Positions 1 through 10,461 of a stretch of DNA of 64,000 bases are shown here, piece after piece (position 1 is the first letter of the stretch; the number at the start of each line of letters is the position of its first letter). A program made the position numbers and the translations under genes. Below the pieces are notes generated by a model. The model was given only the letters and a program-made list of their open reading frames with translations. It was not told the DNA's origin and did not search any database. The stretch comes from an uncultured Eubacterium sp. (lineage in GTDB: Bacteria > Bacillota > Clostridia > Lachnospirales > Lachnospiraceae): positions 124,001 through 188,000 of the forward strand of contig CAMEVC010000003.1 of assembly GCA_945939115.1 (NCBI GenBank), given 5' to 3'.

Positions 1-621
1 CTGGTTATTGCTGCATCTTTCAGTTACTTTGTTGTGTTTATATTTGGCGTAGTATCATATAACAAGGAATTGGGAAGCAAGAGCAGTTATCTGATATTCA
101 TGACACCAAACTCATCTCTTAGCATAATAATTTCAAAACTGCTGTACACTCTTATAATTGGCATCGGCATTGCAGCTATTTTTATTGGATTTGGGGCTCT
201 CGATATATATATGTTCTGCGTAAACTTCGGCGAGTACGCAGATATGATTAAATTATACAAGGAAGTATTTGAGGCACTTGGCTTTAATATAAGCCAGATT
301 ATAATAAACCTTATAGGAATGATTATTTCTTTCCTTATATCATTCTTCTTCATTATAACACTCTCTTACTTCTCAATAACGCTCTCTTCAACAGCACTTC
401 AGAATAAGAGAATCAAAGGATTTATATCAGTTGTAGTTTTCTGCCTCCTCTCATTTGTAACAATGAAGATTGCAAATTTAATTCCGGAAATATACAGCAA
501 TCCGGTAACATTCTCAGAGGAACTTATAGCATCACTTCCGTCAAACATATTCCAGCTTCTGGTTTCAGTTGGCTGTGTTTTTGGAAGCGCAGTCCTTCTC
601 GATAAGAAAGTAAGCCTGTAA
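1..621 (+). CDS. ABC-2 type transporter permease, C-terminal part (5' end outside window)
   Basis: Frame open from base 1; several hydrophobic helices; stop at 621 followed by a terminator hairpin. Confidence 0.6.
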   Translation: MVIAASFSYFVVFIFGVVSYNKELGSKSSYLIFMTPNSSLSIIISKLLYTLIIGIGIAAIFIGFGALDIYMFCVNFGEYADMIKLYKEVFEALGFNISQIIINLIGMIISFLISFFFIITLSYFSITLSSTALQNKRIKGFISVVVFCLLSFVTMKIANLIPEIYSNPVTFSEELIASLPSNIFQLLVSVGCVFGSAVLLDKKVSL

Positions 622-650
622 TCGGGCTGCATATATGTCCGATTTATTCA

Positions 651-694
651 AAAAGCGGCATTGTATACAGAAAAGTATACAGTGCCGCTTTTTT
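651..694 (+). terminator. Rho-independent terminator
   Basis: aaaagcggca.ttgtatac...gtatac.agtgccgctttttt hairpin with T-run, just after the stop at 621. Confidence 0.85.
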
Positions 695-715
695 GAAGTT
701 TAATATAATGTCTGA

Positions 716-1350
716 TTATAATTTACATAACTTAATTACCGCCGTATCTGCGTATGTCAACGGTTCATTATGCATAAAGAACACATTTCCATCAACGGGA
801 GCGTAAAGTGTTTCCCATATCTGCCAGTTATAGTTAAGCGTTGTTGTATCATAAGGTCTTACCTTTCTTAACACAACATAGGTAAGTCCAAATTGTCTGG
901 CTATATCCACACTGCTGTAATCACAGTCCATCATTCTTACATGAGGGATGAAATTTCCCTTTGGCAATTCTCCCCTCTTCTTCTAATTGCTTAAACTTCT
1001 TGAAGCTCAAAGCATACATACTGCCCTTCAAGCTCATCTCCATGAATACCTGTCACAATACTAATTCTTTTCATGTTATCGTTGGGATTATCCGGCAATA
1101 TACGATTTTTCTTTATTGTAAGCACTTCGTCAACAGGAAGACCTACAGAAGAAACTTCCTCTACCATATGAATATAGTCCTTTCCCTATTCTTTTATACA
1201 GACCGTTAAAGAGATATCCTGAGTCTGTGTTCCTCCGCCAAGCATTATTCCCCGATTTATGGCGCATTCTGTCGCATCTCTCCCATCGTTTAATTTGATA
1301 TGGCTGTCCGTCACTATTGACATTACCCGTGTGCTCAATAAGCTTCTTCA
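716..1350 (-). pseudogene. Degraded succinylglutamate desuccinylase/aspartoacylase (AstE/AspA, M14-like) family gene
   Basis: Minus-strand fragments in different frames: GIMLGGGTQTQDISLTV, then NMKRISIVTGIHGDELEGQYVCFEL (GxHGxE metal-site motif), then DIARQFGLTYVVLRKVRPYDTTTLNYNWQIWET. Frameshifts and an apparent missing centre. Confidence 0.6.
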
Positions 1351-1382
1351 TATGTATCCCTCCCTTACAGTTGCACAATGTT

Positions 1383-1420
1383 AAAAAGGGCGTCCAGCAA
1401 TACTGCTGAACGCCCTTTTT
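1383..1420 (-). terminator. Rho-independent terminator downstream of the 1502-5407 gene
   Basis: aaaaagggcgt...acgcccttttt hairpin with A/T-runs on both sides. Confidence 0.8.
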
Positions 1421-1501
1421 CATAATCATAAATATAAAATAACACTATGTTTTTCTTTGTCAAGAGAGGAATTAGCTTCTCTTTCTAAAAGAATGATAAA
1501 T

Positions 1502-4500
1502 CTACTCTTCGTCTTTTATATTTGTTCTCTCCGTCATGTTATGTATAATTTCCTTCAAAAGCAGCGGTAAAAATGGCTTGGTAATAAAATCGTCACACCC
1601 CAGTTCTCCATATTCAGTTGACGTGTCAAGAGTCTTATCAGCCGTCATCAGAACAACCGGAGTCTGATATTTCTTACGGATAAGTCGAAGCGTTTCCAGT
1701 CCATCCATTTCAGGCATATTGACATCCAGCAAAATCAAGTCGAAAGTCTGCTGTTCAATAATTTCCAATGCCTGTTTTCCGCTACTGGCAGGGATTATTT
1801 CATACATTGGTTCTTCCTTCATGATATGCGCAATAATCCTGTTATTCATAGCCTCATCATCTACAGCCAGAATTCTCTTATGAGTGAATTCTTCCTGTTT
1901 TAGTTTATAATCCATATCTTCATCAATCATTTGAAGCATTATATCTGCAACTTCAGGGTCAAACTGTGTTCCTCTTCCCTTTACAATCTCATTCCTTACA
2001 ACTTCCTGAGGCAATGCATTACGATAGCTTCGATTGCTGGTCATTGCGTCATATGCATCCGCAATTCCAAGAATTCTTGCCACCTCCGGAATCTTTTCCC
2101 CAATAAGGCCATTCGGATATCCCTTTCCATCATATCTTTCATGATGATATTTGGCTGCAATGGCAATCATCTCACTACCTGCAATTCCTCTTAAAATATG
2201 ATATCCTGTTACCGGGTGTATTTTCATTATATTATATTCTTCATCTGTCAGTTTTCCAGGTTTATTAATAATCTCATTTGGGATACGAATTTTACCAACA
2301 TCATGTAATAATCCGGCCCGGTAAATTAATTCCTGTTCTTCCTTGTTTTTTCCCATTCTGGCAGCAATCATGCGTGAATATTCAGCAACTCTCTTTGAAT
2401 GTCCACTGGTATACCTGTCCTTCGCATCCACCGCTTCACTCAGTGCAGTAACTGTCTGTATATACAGTTCTTTTATCGTCTGCTGTTTCCGTACCAGCTC
2501 TCCCGTCTGCTCTTTTACCTTTTGTTCAAGTTCAATCTGGAGCTTTTCCAGTTCATACTTTCTTGTAATAAACAGAATCATGATTACAATGCTTATAATC
2601 GTAAACAAAAAGATTTCTGTACAAACAAGTACAAGATATGTCTTGTACCCTGTTTTTTCCCACATCTGCTTTTCTTTGCTGATGGTGTATTCTGTCTCCT
2701 GAAGAATATTTTCGCCTGAAGCGTCAAGTATCTGCAGACAGACATGATATTCTGACAAATCTGGCTTATAAAGCCTGATTGATTCCATTTCATCCCATCT
2801 GCATACCTTTGGGTTATCTTCTATTTCTTTTATGTAGAAACGCACCTTCACCTCTTCAAATGCATAATTTTTTACCGAAGCATATATTGAAAGATTTTTA
2901 GTGTTGGAAGGTACTACAAAGTTCTTACCGTCTTGCGATTTAATTTCTTTACCATCACATTCAAAGGATACAATTCCATATTTCATGTCCGCAGCAGTAT
3001 TCTCAACGCGGTTATTATAGACTATTACGCCGCTATTACTGCACAGATAAAGACTTCCGTCTTCTGAAATATAATTCCATGAATTAGCAGTAAGCCCTGA
3101 GAACAGGCCTGTTCCCGCGCCATAATACCTGAGCTGCTCATAATTATCCTCGCACAGCTTTGACAACTGTACCTCATACAGTCCTGCACTACAGGTTACA
3201 TATGCTGTTTCGCCATTAATAATAACATCATAATTATTGAAGTATGGAAAACTCTCAAGTCTTCTTATTGTTCCATCCATGTCAACATGGCACAATGCAT
3301 TACTTGTTACAATAAAATATCCATCTCCATGAGGTACAATTCTTAAAATAATATTTGAAGACAGTCCATCCTCAACAGTGTAGTTTTTTATTAATTTACC
3401 TTCTGATATGACATAAATTCCACTGCCGTCACTTCCTGCCCAGACTGTCCCATCAATTCCTTCAACAATAGACAGAATCTGGGTATTAGCAAATCCATCC
3501 TCTGTATCAAAAGTTGCTGTAACCTTGCCATTTTTAATAAAGTTAATTCCATCTGCTGTTCCTGCTGCTATAGTTCCATCTGACAACTGAGTTATACAAC
3601 GGAATCTCTCACTGGTAATGTTATGTGATTGCATCCGGAAAGAACTGATTCCATCCTGCTTATCGTAACAGAACAGTCCGCTGTATGTACATATCCATAA
3701 CCTGTCTTCTAAATCTTTATAAAATGAACGAACCCTGTAACCCTTCACAGTTTCTGAAGCAATATTTGACTTTAAGGTAAGATTATCTCCATCCAGAATC
3801 TTAATTCCGTCATCCATTGCGCAGTAATAATCGCCATCAAAATATTCCACCGCATTTACATACGCCTTCTCAATGCCGGCTTTCTCAAATAAATTGACAA
3901 AAGTACTTTCTGAGAGTTTCATTACGCCATAGTGGCTTGAAGCCACCCAGATATTTCCCTGATAATCCTCATGGAAACTTACAATGGAAGAATCAAATCC
4001 ATCATAATGCATCTTATGATAAGTTCCGTTTGAATCAATATACCCAAAGTCCGAATTCAGTGCTACCCATAAACGTTTTCTGCTATCCTCAAATACAGCT
4101 GAAATCTGATTACCCGGAATATCTATCTGTTCTTTAACAGAAACTGTATGTTCTGAAATATCAGCTATAAACAGTTCTCCCGTTTCAGTTCCTGCTATCA
4201 GCCCCTTAGAAGTTGATGCCAGGCAATAATAAAACTTATCTTTTGTCTTACTATTGTCTATTTCCGCCTGTGTACTGCAATTAACCGCATGAATTTCACC
4301 CTTATTATCAACTATAATAAGCATATCCTGATATACTTCCATTGCTTTTGCAAAGGTAATGTTGACGTCTAATATCTGAATGGTATCATCCGTATTAAAT
4401 CTGCATATCTTATCACTTGTGCCCACATAGACATTTCCCTTTTCATCTTCTGCAAAACAGCGTACAGAATCAGAAGGGAGTCCATCATCACTGGTGAAAT

Positions 4501-5407
4501 ATGTGTATTCTCCATTCTCGTATCTTGCAATTCCCGCATCGTTTGTGCCTATCCAGAGCCTTCCACTGCTGTCTGTCATCATACCGACAACATTGACGAG
4601 TCCGCCTTCACGCACGAATTCAAAGTCTTTTCCATTATATCTGGTAAGACCTGCATAACTTCCTATCCATATATATCCGTCATTAGTTTCACATATAGCA
4701 TTGGCCTCAGATGATACCATACCGTTTTTACTGTCATATATATTTTCAACAAAATTATCAACAAACAGATTATCTTCTTCTGCCTGTACATTCGCCGGAT
4801 TAATTATAAATGCAGACGCTATTCCAACAACAAGAAGCGTCGCAATATTCTGTTTAATATTACATTTTTTCTTCTTGATACTGCCAAGAAGACAGATAAC
4901 AAGATATGCCGCCAGCACTGTAATCTGCTTGTCTACAATTTCCACAACAGTCTCTCCTGCAAGTGCAGCTAATACATCAGGAAAATCATACCATCTCAGC
5001 ATATCCACAAGAGTATCTCCCCATACATTTCCGGAATACCCATTATAAAATATAAGATTCAGAGGAGTTGAGACAACTGTACAGATTAATCCAATCCAGA
5101 AACTTGACACAACCGCTTTCAACAAATTGTTCATATAACCTTTTTTTATGAAAAAATTTAAAAGAAATGCTACTACCATACTTATCAGCATATAAACCAA
5201 TGCAGTCCTATCATAAAAACTTAAAATTAGATTATTAGAAACCCCTGCAATCAAGCCGCCCCATAATCCTACATAGTAGGCTGCAAGAATAGTCCCCATC
5301 ATGTCAAACCATATTGGAAGCCCAAGCCAGCTTGCTATTATCCTTCCAACAACATTTAATAAAATTCCACAAATAACAATTATGCCTTTTCTTACCGTAT
5401 CTTTCAA
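1502..5407 (-). CDS. Multidomain signalling protein: N-terminal multi-TM (ECF S-component-like) region, two-component-regulator beta-propeller repeats, Y_Y_Y-like region, TM, HD-GYP domain, C-terminal receiver domain
   Basis: Repeated 'LWIGTNDAGI', 'IWVASSHYGV', 'VWAGSDGSGI' propeller motifs; HD-GYP motifs LLHDVGKIRIP and HHERYDGKGYP; REC motifs AVDDEA, LLDVNMPEMDG, FITKPF. Confidence 0.85.
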   Translation of the reverse strand: MKDTVRKGIIVICGILLNVVGRIIASWLGLPIWFDMMGTILAAYYVGLWGGLIAGVSNNLILSFYDRTALVYMLISMVVAFLLNFFIKKGYMNNLLKAVVSSFWIGLICTVVSTPLNLIFYNGYSGNVWGDTLVDMLRWYDFPDVLAALAGETVVEIVDKQITVLAAYLVICLLGSIKKKKCNIKQNIATLLVVGIASAFIINPANVQAEEDNLFVDNFVENIYDSKNGMVSSEANAICETNDGYIWIGSYAGLTRYNGKDFEFVREGGLVNVVGMMTDSSGRLWIGTNDAGIARYENGEYTYFTSDDGLPSDSVRCFAEDEKGNVYVGTSDKICRFNTDDTIQILDVNITFAKAMEVYQDMLIIVDNKGEIHAVNCSTQAEIDNSKTKDKFYYCLASTSKGLIAGTETGELFIADISEHTVSVKEQIDIPGNQISAVFEDSRKRLWVALNSDFGYIDSNGTYHKMHYDGFDSSIVSFHEDYQGNIWVASSHYGVMKLSESTFVNLFEKAGIEKAYVNAVEYFDGDYYCAMDDGIKILDGDNLTLKSNIASETVKGYRVRSFYKDLEDRLWICTYSGLFCYDKQDGISSFRMQSHNITSERFRCITQLSDGTIAAGTADGINFIKNGKVTATFDTEDGFANTQILSIVEGIDGTVWAGSDGSGIYVISEGKLIKNYTVEDGLSSNIILRIVPHGDGYFIVTSNALCHVDMDGTIRRLESFPYFNNYDVIINGETAYVTCSAGLYEVQLSKLCEDNYEQLRYYGAGTGLFSGLTANSWNYISEDGSLYLCSNSGVIVYNNRVENTAADMKYGIVSFECDGKEIKSQDGKNFVVPSNTKNLSIYASVKNYAFEEVKVRFYIKEIEDNPKVCRWDEMESIRLYKPDLSEYHVCLQILDASGENILQETEYTISKEKQMWEKTGYKTYLVLVCTEIFLFTIISIVIMILFITRKYELEKLQIELEQKVKEQTGELVRKQQTIKELYIQTVTALSEAVDAKDRYTSGHSKRVAEYSRMIAARMGKNKEEQELIYRAGLLHDVGKIRIPNEIINKPGKLTDEEYNIMKIHPVTGYHILRGIAGSEMIAIAAKYHHERYDGKGYPNGLIGEKIPEVARILGIADAYDAMTSNRSYRNALPQEVVRNEIVKGRGTQFDPEVADIMLQMIDEDMDYKLKQEEFTHKRILAVDDEAMNNRIIAHIMKEEPMYEIIPASSGKQALEIIEQQTFDLILLDVNMPEMDGLETLRLIRKKYQTPVVLMTADKTLDTSTEYGELGCDDFITKPFLPLLLKEIIHNMTERTNIKDEE

Positions 5408-5600
5408 TATCCGTCACCTCAACTATCCTGTAATACCATCCCTACTCTTACGTTCTGTCAGTACTATATTTCATAATACGTTTCATTCTCACTCACCACT
5501 ACTACATTTACGTATAAAAATATTATATCACATTACCTACAATATACTCAATATTGCTTTTGCTCTTTCTTTATCATTTTTGCCATTCCCGGAAGATTTT

Positions 5601-5634
5601 AAAAAAAATCTGGATAGCATCATCACCATCCAGA
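5601..5634 (-). terminator. Terminator of the YibE/F gene
   Basis: On minus strand: tctggat...atccaga followed by tttttttt. Confidence 0.75.
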
Positions 5635-5648
5635 CTTATCTCTTACAT

Positions 5649-6782
5649 TTATTCAAATTTTTCTCTTTTAAGAAGGCATGAAGTTATTATAGCTACAGCC
5701 GGAACAGTAAGAATAACCCCTATGCTTCCTGCAACTCCCTGCATTATCTCTATTCCGATATTATAGGAATTAATAATCTGCCTGAAAGGAAGGTCATATG
5801 CATAATTAATAACCAATGTACTTACTGCACTTCCGACATATGCAAGAATAAGTGTATTAGACATTGTTCCCATCATATCACGGCCTACATTCATTCCACT
5901 CTTAAAAAGTTCCATCCATCCAAGATGTGGAGCTTTATCGTGTATCTCATAAATGGCTGATGATACCGACATAGCAACATCCATAACTGCTCCCAATGAA
6001 GCAATTAATATGCCCGAAAACAATAATCCACCTATTCTGATATTAGTTATCTGTCCTACATAAGACAGTGTCTCAATATTAGACACATTATATCCGTCAA
6101 TATCTGCTGCCAGACCAAAGAGCCATGCGCTTAGTCCCGCCAGCAAAACTCCGGTTACTGTTCCCATTATTGCACAAAATGTCTTTATTGTTGCTCCGCT
6201 AATCAGATACATTGTCACTATAGTGGTTATAACTGCTATTATTACTGCAGCCCAGAACGGTGAAAAACCTCTGTATATCATAGGAATATATATCATAAAT
6301 ATAGACACAAATGTAAACACCAGCCCTATAACTGATTTCACTCCATTCTTTCCGCCAATGATACACATCAGAAGAAGAAATACAGAGACAAACAGTACAA
6401 TCTGAAAAGACCTGTCTTTTGAATACACCGAAACATTCATGGTATTATTTGAGACACTCATATGTACAATAACCTTATCTCCTGCCTTACACACTGCCCC
6501 AAAAAGATTTCCCTCTGCACTTGTGGCATCCACTATCTGATCTCTGTACTCACCTGACAGAAGCTTTACTTTGAGATGTTGGTATCCCACTCTCACACCA
6601 TCCTCGGTAAGATTATCCTCAACCACCTTAACAACCCTGGCTGTCTCATATGTATAACCTGTTGTTGATACTATTTCCACCTTATCTGTAACATGAAGCC
6701 GGTGTGCAGCGAAAAGAAACGCTGCAACACCGGCTATAGTTATTATAAGGCGGACAATAAATCTCTTTTTATCCGACATCAA
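5649..6782 (-). CDS. YibE/F family membrane protein
   Basis: 377 aa polytopic; YibE/F-type features (VVKVVEDNL, LKVKLLSGEYRDQIVDATS, GAVMDVAMSVSSAIYEI). Confidence 0.85.
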   Translation of the reverse strand: MMSDKKRFIVRLIITIAGVAAFLFAAHRLHVTDKVEIVSTTGYTYETARVVKVVEDNLTEDGVRVGYQHLKVKLLSGEYRDQIVDATSAEGNLFGAVCKAGDKVIVHMSVSNNTMNVSVYSKDRSFQIVLFVSVFLLLMCIIGGKNGVKSVIGLVFTFVSIFMIYIPMIYRGFSPFWAAVIIAVITTIVTMYLISGATIKTFCAIMGTVTGVLLAGLSAWLFGLAADIDGYNVSNIETLSYVGQITNIRIGGLLFSGILIASLGAVMDVAMSVSSAIYEIHDKAPHLGWMELFKSGMNVGRDMMGTMSNTLILAYVGSAVSTLVINYAYDLPFRQIINSYNIGIEIMQGVAGSIGVILTVPAVAIITSCLLKREKFE

Positions 6783-6784
6783 TA

Positions 6785-8794
6785 TTACTCTGCCCTTCTC
6801 TTTCTATCTGAAATTACAATTACTGTAAATCCTGCCAGTGATAAGAAAGCAATTGAGAACCATATTACCATAGGAAGAACTGAATCTCCTGTCTGAACAG
6901 ACTCTTTAGATACATTATTATCTGAACCTGCTACTTTATTATCTGTTTCTGATAAATTGTTCTTAAGACCCTTAACTGCTTCCTGTAATTCAACAACTGC
7001 GCTTGCAATATCAGTGCTTGTTGACTCTGATTCAGCAAATATATTCTTTGCCTGTGCCAGAACCTCTGATAATGCATTTATTGATTCCTCTGTTGCACTT
7101 CCATCATTCTTTGCACTCTCAAGAGCTTCTTCTGCCTTAGTAATTTCTGACTCAAGCGAAGTCTTATCTGCCTGCTTTACTATTGTATATGTTGAATCTA
7201 TTCCACCGTCTGCTATAAGTTTCTCATTAGTTGCTGCATCATATGTGCTGACTGTAAGAGTTGTCTCAGTTATATCTATTACTGAGTAAGTTGGCCTCCA
7301 GCTCTGGCATCTTGCTGCAATATAATCCTGCTGTGTTCCGATAAGCTGATAGAACTTACTTCCTGTTGCAGAGTTTGCCTCAAAGTATACAGTTCCCTTA
7401 GGATCAATCACCTTCGATCTGTCCGCTGCACCTGTTGAAAGCTTATAGCAGATGTTCTGTGTAAGATAAGCTGCAAATGCCTCCTGATTGCTTGTAGAAG
7501 GAGCGCTGCTGTATGCTGTATGTTCAATTCCATCTGATGATATCTGATATGTTCTTGAATATGTGTGGTCATGTCCCTGCAATACAGCATCAATATCGTA
7601 TTTATCTATAACCGGAGTGAGCTGTGTACGAAGTGCCATTCCGTCTGAATCTGAGTGGTCATAACCTGAACCATAAATATCCTGATGGAACATAAGAATT
7701 CTCCATTTTGCATCAGAATTCTTCTCTATAGCTTCCTTTATTACCGCTTCATGTGTTGCAACATTATAATTATTAGTGTCAATACTTATGAATAAGGTAT
7801 TGCCATATGTGAAGTAATAATCTGTTCCAGCGGCTGTCTTACCGGTAGTATTAACATCGCTTGTCTGCTTATTAGGATAGTTAAAATGGTTAGAGTAGTT
7901 CACTGACTGTGAATCATGGTTACCTATAGTTGTTGCTATTGGAAGACTTCTTAATTCCGAAGGATAAAGAAAACCTGCATACTCTATCTGCTGTTCAAGT
8001 TTTTCTGAATCCTTAGATACTTTTGTCTGATTAATCTGGTCTCCCGCTGATAATATAAAGCTTAAGTTCGGATTAGCCTTTACTGCGTTATTAAGTGTGT
8101 GATACCAGTTGTAAGAATCATTCATTGCAAAATATTCTGTAGTAGTAGTCACTCCCTCTACTGTCTGCCCTTTTGATGCTCCAATCTGAGTGTCACCAAT
8201 ATACATTACTGAAAAGCTGTCTGTTGACTGTGTCTTGTAATCATAGGAATCTGACCATGCTCCATTTACATAATACTGATACTTATATGCAGTGTCCTCC
8301 TTAAGACCTGTCAGAGTCACCTTACAAGGAATCAGATTATATGTAGTACCATTATCTGTTACAGTCTCTACATCTGTCCCCTGTGTTCCTTCATATAACT
8401 TATACTCTCCTGTAGCTGTATTAGTGAGCTTTATCATAGGAGTCTCTGACTGAAGAGAATACCATGCTGCATTAAGTTTAGTTGCATTCTCTCCCGGTGT
8501 TAAAGCAATCTGACAGAAGCTTGTTCTTACTGTCTCCCACTTTGTTTTCCATGCTGTCCACTCTGCACTGTCAGCATACACATTAGACTTTACATTATGC
8601 TCTGCTGTCTCTGAGCCATCCTCAACAAAACATGCATCTTTTACAGCCATTTCCGTATCTGCTGAACCGGCTGCAGCATTACTCCATGCTGCTCTCTTTG
8701 AGCTTCTAGCCCATGCTTCTGATGTACCCATAGAAACACTTGCCACCATAATTGCAGCCATGGTTGCAGCTGCTATTTTCTTCATTCTTCTCAT
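6785..8794 (-). CDS. Cell-surface metallophosphatase (purple-acid-phosphatase-like) with Fn3-like N-terminal region and C-terminal QTGD sorting-like motif
   Basis: Metallophosphoesterase motifs YIGDTQIG, SAGDQI, GNHD, LQGHDHTYSR; signal peptide at MRRMKKIAAATMAAIM (start moved to 8794, gggagga RBS); C-term VQTGDSVLP-hydrophobic-DRKRRAE. Confidence 0.85.
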   Translation of the reverse strand: MRRMKKIAAATMAAIMVASVSMGTSEAWARSSKRAAWSNAAAGSADTEMAVKDACFVEDGSETAEHNVKSNVYADSAEWTAWKTKWETVRTSFCQIALTPGENATKLNAAWYSLQSETPMIKLTNTATGEYKLYEGTQGTDVETVTDNGTTYNLIPCKVTLTGLKEDTAYKYQYYVNGAWSDSYDYKTQSTDSFSVMYIGDTQIGASKGQTVEGVTTTTEYFAMNDSYNWYHTLNNAVKANPNLSFILSAGDQINQTKVSKDSEKLEQQIEYAGFLYPSELRSLPIATTIGNHDSQSVNYSNHFNYPNKQTSDVNTTGKTAAGTDYYFTYGNTLFISIDTNNYNVATHEAVIKEAIEKNSDAKWRILMFHQDIYGSGYDHSDSDGMALRTQLTPVIDKYDIDAVLQGHDHTYSRTYQISSDGIEHTAYSSAPSTSNQEAFAAYLTQNICYKLSTGAADRSKVIDPKGTVYFEANSATGSKFYQLIGTQQDYIAARCQSWRPTYSVIDITETTLTVSTYDAATNEKLIADGGIDSTYTIVKQADKTSLESEITKAEEALESAKNDGSATEESINALSEVLAQAKNIFAESESTSTDIASAVVELQEAVKGLKNNLSETDNKVAGSDNNVSKESVQTGDSVLPMVIWFSIAFLSLAGFTVIVISDRKRRAE

Positions 8795-8942
8795 ATTTTC
8801 CTCCCACATTGCGTGTATATTATCCGCATACATTTATCTGTCTGGCGGATTGAACCCAATATAAACCCATGTGGTAAAATCAGAATATCATGAGAGTAAA
8901 TCTAATGTAAATTTTATAAGTTTTTCTCCATTATTAATTATG

Positions 8943-8982
8943 AAAAACCCAGACATAGCTGTTTAAGTCCATGCCTGGGTTT
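8943..8982 (-). terminator. Terminator downstream of the class III aminotransferase
   Basis: aaaacccagacat...atgcctgggttt hairpin. Confidence 0.75.
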
Positions 8983-9007
8983 ATAATCATGTCCGATTTT
9001 TACAATT

Positions 9008-10360
9008 CTATTTATTTTCTATCTTAGTAAGACATTTATCTACTGAAGATGCAAACCAGTCAATGTCACTCTCCTTAAATACCATTGGAGGTCTGAGCTT
9101 TAATATATTTCCATAGTGTCCTGCAACCGATGTGAGTATATATTCATCTCTTAACATCTCAATAAGGTCAAGCGCTTTGTCTTTATCCGGTGTTTTCTTT
9201 CCATCATCCTTGACAAGTTCAAAGCCCAGGAATAATCCGGCTCCACGGACATCTCCAACTGACTGCGGATGTCTGTCCTTCACTTCGTTCAGCGCCTTAA
9301 GCAGTTCTCCTCCGGCCTTCTTACAATGCTCCATAAGATTTTCTTCTTTTATATATGAAAGCACTGCCTGTGCTGCCGCGATAGATACCGGATTGCCTCC
9401 GAATGTATTAAAATACGGAAGTTTATCACTAAATGCCGCGAGTACATCGCTCTTTGCAGCTAATCCAGATATAGGAATACCATTTCCCATTGGCTTTCCC
9501 ATTGTTATCATATCAGGAATAATTCCATGTCTTGCAAATCCCCAGAAGGCATCACCTGTTCTTGCAAATCCCGGCTGAACTTCATCCGCTATGAATACGC
9601 CGCCATTTTTATGTACAACATCTACTGCTTCCTTTAAAAATCCTACCGGATTAGGATGTACACCATCTGATGAAAAGATTGAATCTGCAAGAAAGCACGA
9701 GAATTTGTATCCTGCAGCATTCAGTTCATCTATAGTTTTCTGCATTTCAGAAACATACCACGCTGTGAATTCTTCCGCTGTCCCACCATGACGATAATAA
9801 TCCGGTGTTTTAATAAGACGTACATTCGGCAGGAGCGGCTGACCTGCACCCAACGAAGGTGAGCATCCTGATGTAAGTGCGCTGGTTCCATGATATGCTT
9901 CCTCAGAGATAATAATACCTGTTCCTCCTGTATATTCCTGTGCCACACGGAGAGCCAGATCATTAGCCTCTGAGCCTGTACACATATACATAATCTTATC
10001 TATCTCATCCGGCATCATGGCAAGAAGCTCCTCACTATAATCCAGAATTCTTTCATGAAGATATCTGGTATGCGTATTTAACAGCTTCATCTGTTCAGTA
10101 ACTGCATCAACTACCTTAGGATTACAGTGGCCAACACCTGCTACATTGTTATACATATCCAGATACTTATTGCCATCAGCATCCCACAGATAACCACCTT
10201 CACCTCTCACAAGATTTACCGGCTTTCTGTAAAAAAGCCTGTATGCTCCGCCCAAATACCGCTCTCTCCTGTCAATCATTTCCTTAGTCTGCGGACTTAA
10301 CATAGAAGTGTATTCCTCCTTAAAACTGTTAGAGTCCATAATACTTGATTCCGTAGCCAT
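9008..10360 (-). CDS. Class III (PLP-dependent) aminotransferase
   Basis: FIADEVQPGFARTG, TMGKPMGNGIPISG and GTNxx-like CTGSEANDLALRVA motifs; start at MATESS with ggagga RBS rather than the longer ORF start at 10432. Confidence 0.9.
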   Translation of the reverse strand: MATESSIMDSNSFKEEYTSMLSPQTKEMIDRRERYLGGAYRLFYRKPVNLVRGEGGYLWDADGNKYLDMYNNVAGVGHCNPKVVDAVTEQMKLLNTHTRYLHERILDYSEELLAMMPDEIDKIMYMCTGSEANDLALRVAQEYTGGTGIIISEEAYHGTSALTSGCSPSLGAGQPLLPNVRLIKTPDYYRHGGTAEEFTAWYVSEMQKTIDELNAAGYKFSCFLADSIFSSDGVHPNPVGFLKEAVDVVHKNGGVFIADEVQPGFARTGDAFWGFARHGIIPDMITMGKPMGNGIPISGLAAKSDVLAAFSDKLPYFNTFGGNPVSIAAAQAVLSYIKEENLMEHCKKAGGELLKALNEVKDRHPQSVGDVRGAGLFLGFELVKDDGKKTPDKDKALDLIEMLRDEYILTSVAGHYGNILKLRPPMVFKESDIDWFASSVDKCLTKIENK

Positions 10361-10387
10361 AACCTTCCTCCATTCTGCAAAAGAAAA

Positions 10388-10423
10388 AGCACAGAACCTC
10401 TGAATACTCAGAAATTCTGTGCT
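10388..10423 (-). terminator. Terminator-like hairpin between potD and the aminotransferase
   Basis: On minus strand: agcacagaa...ctga.tact.cag...ttctgtgct followed by tttttctttt; lies downstream of a TTGACA/TTATAT promoter-like pair. Confidence 0.65.
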
Positions 10424-10461
10424 CCTTTGCACGTATTTTACAGATTGATTCTGTTTGACTT

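Noticed and set aside
9132-9791. Plus-strand ORFs opposite the class III aminotransferase
   Set aside because: Shadow ORFs; composition and position follow from the coding strand.
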